Positions 16,837-22,472 of a stretch of 22,472 bases of DNA are shown here, piece after piece. The translations under genes were made by a program, and so were the position numbers. Each line of letters starts with the position of its first letter. Positions within the stretch are counted from its first letter, which is position 1. Source of the stretch: an uncultured Pelagibacteraceae bacterium (GTDB lineage Bacteria > Pseudomonadota > Alphaproteobacteria > Pelagibacterales > AG-422-B15); contig CABZNM010000012.1 in assembly GCA_902527075.1 (NCBI GenBank), positions 1 through 22,472 on the forward strand. The letters are read 5' to 3'. A model generated the notes under the pieces. It was not told the DNA's origin. It did no database searches and saw only the letters and a list, made by a program, of their open reading frames with translations.

Positions 16837-18615
16837 ATGACAAAAATGACAACAGAGGAAGCTTTTATAAAAGTTCTTCAAAAACATGGTATACAAAATG
16901 CTTTTGGTATTATTGGATCCGCTTTTATGCCGATATCTGATTTGTTCCCAAAAGCAGGAATTACTTTTTGGGATGTTGCTCATGAGACCAATGGTGGAAT
17001 TATTGCTGATGGATATACACGGGCAACAGGTAAGATGTCGATGTGCATTGCTCAAAATGGACCAGGTATCACGAATTTTGTTACGCCTATTAAAACCGCG
17101 TATTGGAATCATACTCCAATGCTCTTGGTGACTCCACAAGCAGCTAACAAAACTATAGGTCAAGGCGGATTTCAAGAAGTTGAACAAATGGCTTTATTCA
17201 AAGATATGGTTTGTTATCAAGAAGAAGTTAGAGATCCAACAAGAGTTGCTGAAGTACTAAATCGTGTAATATCAAAAGCTTTTAGAGGGTCAGCACCCGC
17301 TCAAATAAATATTCCAAGAGATATGTGGACACGGGTTATCGATATTGAAATTCCTCCAATCATAAAATTTGAAAGACCTTCTGGAGGAGTAGAAGCCATT
17401 AAGAATGCATCTGAGTTATTATCAAATGCTAGCTTTCCAGTTATTTTGTCAGGTGCGGGAGTGATTTTAGCAAATGCTATTGAGGACTGTAAATTACTTG
17501 CCGAAAGATTAGACTCCCCGGTTGCATCTGGTTATCAGCATAATGATAGTTTTCCAGGTAGTCATCCACTTGCTGTGGGGCCCTTAGGTTATAATGGGTC
17601 AAAAGCTGCGATGGAACTTATTGCTAAAGCTGATGTTGTCTTGGCACTTGGCACGAGATTAAATCCTTTTTCAACTTTACCAGGCTATGGAATTGATTAC
17701 TGGCCTAAAGATGCATCCATAATCCAGGTTGATATCAATTCCGATCGAATTGGATTGACGAAAAAAGTATCAGTTGGCATTTGTGGTGACGCAAAACTTG
17801 TTGCGCAAAAAATTCTCGTAAATTTATCTTCAGATGCAGGAAATAAAAATAGAGAAGAACGTAAAGCACTTATTCATCAAACAAAATCATCATGGCTGCA
17901 AATTTTAAGTAGTATGGATCATGAAGATGATGATCCTGGAACAACTTGGAATAATGATGCTAGAGAAAGAGATTCTGACCGTATGTCACCTCGAATGGCA
18001 TGGAGAGCTATTCAGGGTGGGCTTCCAAAAGAGGCGATTATATCATCAGACATTGGAAACAATTGTGCTATTGGAAATGCCTATCCAACATTTGAGGAAG
18101 GGAGAAAATATCTTGCTCCTGGGCTGTTTGGTCCTTGTGGTTATGGCTTTCCCTCTGTATTAGGCGCTAAAATTGGCTGCCCTGATGTACCAGTTGTTGG
18201 TTTTGCGGGCGATGGTGCATTTGGTATCAGTATGAATGAAATGACATCATGTGCTAGAGATGAATGGCCAGCTATTACAATGGTAATCTTTAGAAACTAC
18301 CAATGGGGTGCGGAAAAAAGAAATTCTATACTTTGGTATGATGACAATTTTGTTGGAACTGAATTAGACCCAGATTTAAGCTATGCAAATGTTGCTGAGG
18401 GTTGTGGCCTTAAAGGTGTTACAGTCAAATCTATGGAGGAACTTACTAACTCTTTGAGAACTGCATGTGATGAGCAAGCAAATGGTGTTACAACTTTTAT
18501 AGAAGTTATTTTAAATCAAGAATTAGGAGAGCCATTCAGAAGGGACGCTATGAAAAAACCTGTTGAAGTTGCTGGAATTAATCCTGAAGACATGAGCCAA
18601 GATCAATTAGGATAG
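16837..18615 (+). CDS. xsc: Sulfoacetaldehyde acetyltransferase
   Basis: The 592-residue protein is a thiamine-diphosphate enzyme of the acetolactate-synthase superfamily with the length of Xsc. The N-terminal GSAFMPISDLFPKAGI and the VAHE motif (cofactor-activating Glu50), the QNGPGITNFVTPIKTAYW block, and GDG at 458-460 with the following metal-binding segment are the family marks; the RNYQWGAEKRNSILWYDDNF segment is typical of Xsc rather than acetolactate synthase. It converts sulfoacetaldehyde and phosphate to acetyl phosphate and sulfite. GAGG at 16826-16829 directly after the previous stop provides the ribosome site, and a second in-frame ATG lies three codons in. No phosphate acetyltransferase or sulfite oxidase gene is in the window to use the products. 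Confidence 0.94.
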   Translation: MTKMTTEEAFIKVLQKHGIQNAFGIIGSAFMPISDLFPKAGITFWDVAHETNGGIIADGYTRATGKMSMCIAQNGPGITNFVTPIKTAYWNHTPMLLVTPQAANKTIGQGGFQEVEQMALFKDMVCYQEEVRDPTRVAEVLNRVISKAFRGSAPAQINIPRDMWTRVIDIEIPPIIKFERPSGGVEAIKNASELLSNASFPVILSGAGVILANAIEDCKLLAERLDSPVASGYQHNDSFPGSHPLAVGPLGYNGSKAAMELIAKADVVLALGTRLNPFSTLPGYGIDYWPKDASIIQVDINSDRIGLTKKVSVGICGDAKLVAQKILVNLSSDAGNKNREERKALIHQTKSSWLQILSSMDHEDDDPGTTWNNDARERDSDRMSPRMAWRAIQGGLPKEAIISSDIGNNCAIGNAYPTFEEGRKYLAPGLFGPCGYGFPSVLGAKIGCPDVPVVGFAGDGAFGISMNEMTSCARDEWPAITMVIFRNYQWGAEKRNSILWYDDNFVGTELDPDLSYANVAEGCGLKGVTVKSMEELTNSLRTACDEQANGVTTFIEVILNQELGEPFRRDAMKKPVEVAGINPEDMSQDQLG

Positions 18616-18660
18616 AGTTTCTTAATATTCTCTTCTTCCCGTACTCCTGATCAGATAAGC

Positions 18661-19281
18661 TTAAATTCTTTGAAACAAATACATTTTAGATGTTGCGCTA
18701 CTTTTGTGATTAGGCAAAGCAACAAATGGATTGGATATCTTAATTTTTGATATCTGTTTTTTATTTTTCTCAATTTCATCTTTAAACCCAAGCTTTTCAT
18801 AAATAGACTCTGCTATCGACAATATCAAATACCCTTTATTTTTTGTAACTCTAATTAATTCTTTGATTGCTTTTGCTCCTACATGCCCTGATGTTAGAAC
18901 TCCAGTGCATAAAACAATGTCAAATTGATTACTTCTAAGTGAAATTTTCTTATTAAGAGACTCTTGAATTAGTCTCTTGTAAATTTTTTTATTCTTAGCA
19001 ATCATAAGCATGTCTTTTGAATAGTCTAATCCAACTATATTTTTAAAATTCATATCACTTAAGACCTGGGCAACAAGTCCCGTTCCACAACCAGCATCTA
19101 ATATCTTAGAATTTTTTTTTACCTTTATATCTTGCGACATAACCAACTTTAATTGAGAAGGGTATGCATAGCCCCAATCGACTAAGTCCCGATCATAATC
19201 ACCAGCCCAAAATTTATAATGTTGTTTTAATTTAATAGAACTTTTTTCATTATAAACAATGTCCAGCCATTTTTTCCCCAT
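18661..19281 (-). CDS. Class I SAM-dependent methyltransferase (METTL27-like)
   Basis: The 206-residue protein has an early HYKFWAGDYDRDLVDWGYAYP segment, followed by SAM-binding motif I ILDAGCGTGLV (60-70, Gly64/66/68) and the acidic end of strand 2 in IVGLDYS. This arrangement resembles the METTL27/WBSCR27 branch of class I methyltransferases, whose substrates are unknown. It lies alone on the minus strand between xsc and ald, interrupting the taurine set, with 45 bases between its stop and the xsc stop. No link to taurine methylation can be seen from motifs; it could be an unrelated insertion. Confidence 0.85.
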   Translation of the reverse strand: MGKKWLDIVYNEKSSIKLKQHYKFWAGDYDRDLVDWGYAYPSQLKLVMSQDIKVKKNSKILDAGCGTGLVAQVLSDMNFKNIVGLDYSKDMLMIAKNKKIYKRLIQESLNKKISLRSNQFDIVLCTGVLTSGHVGAKAIKELIRVTKNKGYLILSIAESIYEKLGFKDEIEKNKKQISKIKISNPFVALPNHKSSATSKMYLFQRI

Positions 19282-19318
19282 TTTAAGTACCTTTATATTT
19301 GTATTAGTAGTCGAATAG

Positions 19319-19324
19319 TATAAT
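19319..19324 (+). promoter_or_regulatory. Candidate -10 box for ald
   Basis: A perfect TATAAT lies 19 bases before the ald ATG in the divergent spacer to the methyltransferase gene. The nearest -35-like TTGTAT (19299-19304) is only 14 bases away, which is too close for a standard promoter. A start near 19331 would leave a leader of about 13 bases with no Shine-Dalgarno. Confidence 0.35.
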
Positions 19325-19343
19325 TATTAGTTATATTTCAATT

Positions 19344-20459
19344 ATGATCATCGGAATTCCAAAAGAAATAAAACCTCAAGAAAATAGAGTAGGACTTACT
19401 GCGAATAGTGTAAAGAGCCTTGTTGATGAGGGTCACGAAGTAATTGTAGAAACTAATGCAGGTAATGGTTCTGGATTTCAGGATTCAGAATATTTAGAGG
19501 CAGGTGGGAAAATCATAGATACTGCCAAAGAAATATTTGAACATGCTGAAATGATTGTAAAAGTTAAAGAGCCTCAATCTCAAGAAGTTAATTTGTTAAA
19601 AAAGGGGCAAAATTTATTTACTTATTTACATCTTGCTGCTGATAAAAAACTGACAGAAGGACTTATAAGTTCTGGTTCGACATGCATCGCCTATGAAACT
19701 GTAACTGATGACAATAAAAGACTACCTTTGCTTGCGCCCATGAGTGAAGTCGCAGGTAGAATTTCAATTCAAGCAGGAGCAAGATCTTTAGAAATGACTA
19801 ATAAAGGAAGAGGTGTTTTGTTATCTGGTGCGACAGGTGCCCCTCCCGCAGATGTGGTTATAATCGGATGTGGAGTTGTCGGTTTCAATGCTGCGCTAAT
19901 TGCGCACGGGATGAAAGCAAATGTAATTCTTATTGATAAATCTCAAGAAAGACTTGATGAATTAAGTAAATATTTTGATGGAGCTGTAACTACTGTCATT
20001 TCGACTCCTGAAAGTATTTCTGATCAAGTAACTAATTGTGATCTATTGATTGGTGGAGTGCTTGTACCAGGAGCAACAGCACCTAAGTTAGTAACTGAAA
20101 TTCTTGTATCAAAAATGAGAAAGGGCGCCGCATTAGTAGACGTTGCTATTGATCAAGGAGGTTGTATAGAAACAAGCAAGCCTACAACTCATGCAAATCC
20201 AGTCTATATACAGCATGATATAGTCCATTATTGCGTTACTAATATGCCAGGTTGTGTTCCAAGAACTTCTACAATTAGTTTAAACCAAGCTACACTTCCC
20301 TTCGTAAAAAAATTGGCAAACAAAGGCGTGAAAAAAGCATTGTCAGAAGACAAACATTTACTTAATGGTTTGAATATTTTTAGTGGATCTTGCACTCAAT
20401 TGGACGTCGCTCGGGATTTAAATTTAAAATACGTGGATCCAAAAAAAATATTTAATTAA
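19344..20459 (+). CDS. ald: Alanine dehydrogenase
   Basis: The 371-residue protein is a full-length NAD-dependent alanine dehydrogenase. It starts with the typical MIIGIPKEIKPQENRVGLT, has the substrate-binding Lys75 (VKVKEPQ) and catalytic His96 (YLHLAAD) at the same positions as in well-studied members, the NAD-binding GCGVVG at 175-180, and a VDVAIDQGG segment in the C-terminal half. It oxidises alanine to pyruvate and ammonium. In taurine degradation this regenerates the pyruvate used by Tpa. It is set apart from xsc by the minus-strand methyltransferase and probably has its own promoter. The last 8 bases overlap the convergent MetE-like gene. Confidence 0.96.
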   Translation: MIIGIPKEIKPQENRVGLTANSVKSLVDEGHEVIVETNAGNGSGFQDSEYLEAGGKIIDTAKEIFEHAEMIVKVKEPQSQEVNLLKKGQNLFTYLHLAADKKLTEGLISSGSTCIAYETVTDDNKRLPLLAPMSEVAGRISIQAGARSLEMTNKGRGVLLSGATGAPPADVVIIGCGVVGFNAALIAHGMKANVILIDKSQERLDELSKYFDGAVTTVISTPESISDQVTNCDLLIGGVLVPGATAPKLVTEILVSKMRKGAALVDVAIDQGGCIETSKPTTHANPVYIQHDIVHYCVTNMPGCVPRTSTISLNQATLPFVKKLANKGVKKALSEDKHLLNGLNIFSGSCTQLDVARDLNLKYVDPKKIFN

Positions 20460-21504
20460 TACTTTTTGCGGCTTTTGTAAGCACTTTTAATTTTGAACGA
20501 GCCAAACTTCGCGATAAATAACCTAGACCACAATCTGGTGCAGCGATCAATCTGTCTTTGTCAATATGATCTAAGCAGTTTTTAATTCTATCAACGATCT
20601 CGTCTACATCTTCAAGTTCACTGGAGGCAACTTTGATCAGTCCAAAAATTACTTTTTTATTTTTGAAAATTTCAAGGAGTTTTAAATCATTAAACCTATG
20701 AGCATCTTCAATTGAAATAGTATCAAGTATTGAGTCTTCTATTGTTGATGCAATTTCAAAATAACTATTAAGTGGGGCCTTAGGATAATCTATCGCATCG
20801 ATTTTGTCGGGATAACCACAACAAACATGAACAATTTTATCTACATCTTTTGGAGTTTTATGAAAACATCGTTCTAGATTTTCAATTCCAAAATTAAGTG
20901 CATCATCACTCTTTCTCGCAAAAAGAGGTTCATCAATCTGAATATGTTTACAACCACTATCTGCCAAATATCTAATTTCTTGATTGATAGACTCCGATAA
21001 ATCTATTCCCATTATTTTATGATCTTTGTAAAAATTATCAGCAATAGTATCAGCAATAGTTAGTGGACCAGGAATTGTAATTTTTACTGGTCTAGATGAT
21101 AATTTTTGACAAAGCTTAAATTCACTTGCCAAGAAAGGTTTATCAAATTTTATTTTATTAGTTATTGTTGGCAGATAACAATCATAGTTTCCAGTTCTTG
21201 CTGTTTTTTTTGTTAATTTATTGAAGTCAATACCTTTAAGAAACCTACAATGGTAATGTATATAATTTTCTCTTCTTACCTCACCATCTGTTACAACATC
21301 TATGCCACAATCTATTTGATCTTTAATGATTTCATGGGAAGCTTTAATAATTATCTCTTCAAAGTCTTCCCCCATAGCATTTACTGCTTCAACCCATCCA
21401 GATGTAGGATATTCTGAGTCTGTTCCTTTCTCGTCTTTAAACCAGTCTGGAAGATTTAGATAATTTGGTTTTGGATATGATCCTATTGTTGTGGTCTTAA
21501 GCAT
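20452..21504 (-). CDS. Core MetE-like zinc methyltransferase (no N-terminal domain)
   Basis: The 350-residue protein corresponds to the catalytic C-terminal barrel of cobalamin-independent methionine synthase only; full MetE is about 750 residues. The start MLKTTTIGSYPKP is typical. The zinc ligands line up as His226 and Cys228 (VHVCCGYPD), Glu266 (TISIEDAHR) and Cys325 (PDCGLGY), and the DGE segment is present, so the site looks functional. The family includes folate-independent methionine synthases and thiol alkyltransferases such as epoxyalkane:coenzyme M transferase, all activating a thiol on zinc. The methyl donor or electrophile is not predictable here. It is on the minus strand between ald and the binding-protein gene, with no visible Shine-Dalgarno. 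It may take methyl groups released nearby, but that is inference. Confidence 0.85.
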   Translation of the reverse strand: MLKTTTIGSYPKPNYLNLPDWFKDEKGTDSEYPTSGWVEAVNAMGEDFEEIIIKASHEIIKDQIDCGIDVVTDGEVRRENYIHYHCRFLKGIDFNKLTKKTARTGNYDCYLPTITNKIKFDKPFLASEFKLCQKLSSRPVKITIPGPLTIADTIADNFYKDHKIMGIDLSESINQEIRYLADSGCKHIQIDEPLFARKSDDALNFGIENLERCFHKTPKDVDKIVHVCCGYPDKIDAIDYPKAPLNSYFEIASTIEDSILDTISIEDAHRFNDLKLLEIFKNKKVIFGLIKVASSELEDVDEIVDRIKNCLDHIDKDRLIAAPDCGLGYLSRSLARSKLKVLTKAAKSIN

Positions 21505-21530
21505 TTAGAGGTTTCATTAAAGACAATTTT

Positions 21531-21558
21531 TTGTTTCATTTTAATAATTATTTATAAT
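21531..21558 (+). promoter_or_regulatory. Predicted sigma70-type promoter for the binding-protein gene
   Basis: TTGTTT at 21531-21536 and TATAAT at 21553-21558 are 16 bases apart. Initiation near 21565 would produce a leader of about 205 bases before the GTG at 21770, unusually long for this window. The surrounding DNA is extremely AT-rich, so other starts are possible. Confidence 0.4.
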
Positions 21559-21718
21559 AAATTAAAAAAAATCATATTAATCAGTACTTTATTTATTATA
21601 TTTAAAGTTTAAATATATAACTTCTTTTTATCTATATTTTTCATAGGATTAGTAAAAATTTTCATTTTACCCTAAAAAAAGCTTTCGAAAATCATCAATT
21701 TTACTCTTTACAGCAACC

Positions 21719-21740
21719 CTCATATGTATGAGAATTTTTT
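21719..21740 (+). terminator. Hairpin plus T-run in the leader of the binding-protein gene
   Basis: CTCATATGTATGAG (21719-21732) is a perfect inverted repeat followed by AATTTTTT. It lies 30 bases before the Shine-Dalgarno AGAGGAG (21758-21764) and could be a weak attenuator or an operator. The stem has two G-C pairs. The rest of the 21505-21769 spacer is about 80 percent A/T with no recognised RNA motif. Confidence 0.35.
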
Positions 21741-21769
21741 ATTAATTAAATAATAATAGAGGAGTAGCC

Positions 21770-22472
21770 GTGAAGAAAATTAATAAAACTCTTAAGGCTG
21801 CAAAAGTTTCAAGAAGATCAGTACTAAAAGGTGCAGCAGCTACCGGTGCAGCAGCAGCGATTGGTCCTTGGTATATTCCTAATGCTTTTGCTGCTCCCGT
21901 TGTTAATGTTTTAATGTGGGGAGAGTACTTACCTGACTCTGTAGTTGCAGATTTTAAAGCTAAAACAGGCATTACAGTTAACCATACTAAAATAGGTGAT
22001 AACGGAGAAATCATATCCAAAATGAAAGCTGGTGGTGGCGCTGGTTTCGATCTAGCAAGTCCAACTAATATGAGAGCTTTACAGTGGGAGAACCTTGGTG
22101 TTCTTTCTCCATTTGATATGAACAGAATAAACACAAGCGCTGTTAATCCTGGAATGCTCGCGGTAGGTGAGCGTGACTGGAACTTTGGTGGCAATGGTTC
22201 ACACTGGGTACCTCAATTGTGGGGTACAGAGTCTATATCATGGAGAACTGATAAGTGGCAACCTGATGGACTTCCAAGTTTTGGTGATATTTGGGAACCT
22301 AATCCAGGTATTGATGGAGCTTTCATGATGGGTAGAACTTATTCAATGATGACTGGTTGTGGTATTTGGATGCACCATCAAGGAAAAATGGATTTCTGGT
22401 CTTCATATAAAGATGAGGATACAATGAGAAAAAATTGGGAAACAATTACTGATTATTGTATTTCTAAAAAAG
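21770..22472 (+). CDS. Tat-exported PotD/PotF-like ABC transporter binding protein, 5' part
   Basis: The frame opens at GTG 21770, six bases after the strong Shine-Dalgarno AGAGGAG, and runs off the window after 234 residues. The N-terminus has a Tat signal: SRRSVLKGA at 14-22, a hydrophobic alanine-rich stretch, and likely cleavage after AFA (39-41). The mature part starts VVNVLMWGEYLPDSVVADFKAKTGI, with the GGGAGFDLASPTNM segment, as in the spermidine/putrescine-binding PotD/PotF family of ABC transporter periplasmic proteins. Permease and ATPase genes would be expected just downstream. The ligand cannot be read: PotD-like proteins bind polyamines but others bind quite different cationic compounds. 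Neighbouring tpa-xsc genes make a taurine-type amine a reasonable alternative. Confidence 0.9.
   Translation, partial: MKKINKTLKAAKVSRRSVLKGAAATGAAAAIGPWYIPNAFAAPVVNVLMWGEYLPDSVVADFKAKTGITVNHTKIGDNGEIISKMKAGGGAGFDLASPTNMRALQWENLGVLSPFDMNRINTSAVNPGMLAVGERDWNFGGNGSHWVPQLWGTESISWRTDKWQPDGLPSFGDIWEPNPGIDGAFMMGRTYSMMTGCGIWMHHQGKMDFWSSYKDEDTMRKNWETITDYCISKK

Noticed and set aside
16837..18615. Acetolactate synthase (ilvB-like) identity for the ThDP enzyme.
   Set aside because: The Xsc-typical N-terminal and C-terminal blocks, and the tpa and ald neighbours, fit sulfoacetaldehyde acetyltransferase; no ilvN small subunit is present.
18647..18654. CTGATCAG palindrome between xsc and the methyltransferase gene as a terminator.
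   Set aside because: It has no loop and no T-run on either side; probably chance.
21505..21769. Replication origin, because of the extreme A/T content.
   Set aside because: No DnaA-box-like cluster was recognised, and adjacent genes are metabolic; the A/T richness fits ordinary spacers in this genome.
21742..22194. Minus-strand open frame of 150 codons.
   Set aside because: It lies entirely opposite the Tat-signal binding protein, which has a strong Shine-Dalgarno and clear homology; the antisense frame has no recognisable domain.
13047..22472. Genomic island or prophage carrying the taurine genes.
   Set aside because: No integrase, tRNA end, flanking repeats or change of base composition was seen.

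Overview
The window is AT-rich, densely coding DNA with short spacers, four-base ATGA overlaps and few strong Shine-Dalgarno sites. With taurine (sulfonate) and methylated-amine genes, a Tat-exported PotD-like binding protein and marine-type small-genome layout, it most resembles a streamlined marine alphaproteobacterium (Pelagibacterales, HIMB59, AEGEAN-169 or SAR116-like). That placement is inference from composition and gene content, not a phylogeny. No rRNA, tRNA, CRISPR, insertion sequence or phage gene was seen, and no gene-free stretch exceeds 300 bases.

Left part (1-7814). The 3' half of a YeiH-type putative sulfate exporter runs in from the edge. It converges on a minus-strand operon reading FAH-family hydrolase, MhpA/PcpB-like FAD monooxygenase, PcaC-like carboxymuconolactone decarboxylase family protein, long GST. 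Diverging from the FAH gene over a 58-base gap is a plus-strand run: VOC-fold (extradiol dioxygenase-like) protein, uncharacterised membrane protein, LysE/RhtB exporter, YhhQ-type queuosine-precursor transporter, HSL-type alpha/beta hydrolase. The two arms together look like a ring-hydroxylation, ring-cleavage, isomerisation and C-C hydrolysis route for an unknown aromatic or quinone-like substrate.

Middle (7803-12997). A patatin-like lipase (minus) and a TANGO2/NRDE protein (plus) separate this from a fatty-acid beta-oxidation pair, thiolase and FadB/FadJ-type multifunctional protein, behind a good sigma70-like promoter.

Right part (13047-22472). The core is a tight three-gene set: taurine-pyruvate aminotransferase (tpa), an 817-residue dimethylglycine-dehydrogenase-like FAD/GcvT-domain protein, and sulfoacetaldehyde acetyltransferase (xsc). 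Alanine dehydrogenase (ald) follows after a small minus-strand methyltransferase gene. Tpa moves the taurine amino group to pyruvate, Xsc turns sulfoacetaldehyde into acetyl phosphate and sulfite, and Ald regenerates pyruvate and releases ammonium. The covalent-FAD, folate-type demethylase lodged between tpa and xsc suggests that N-methylated taurine is demethylated first. A short MetE-like zinc methyltransferase and a PotD-like binding protein (GTG start, running off the edge) flank the set and could extend it into methyl transfer and uptake. No pta, tauABC, tauD or sulfite dehydrogenase gene is in view.
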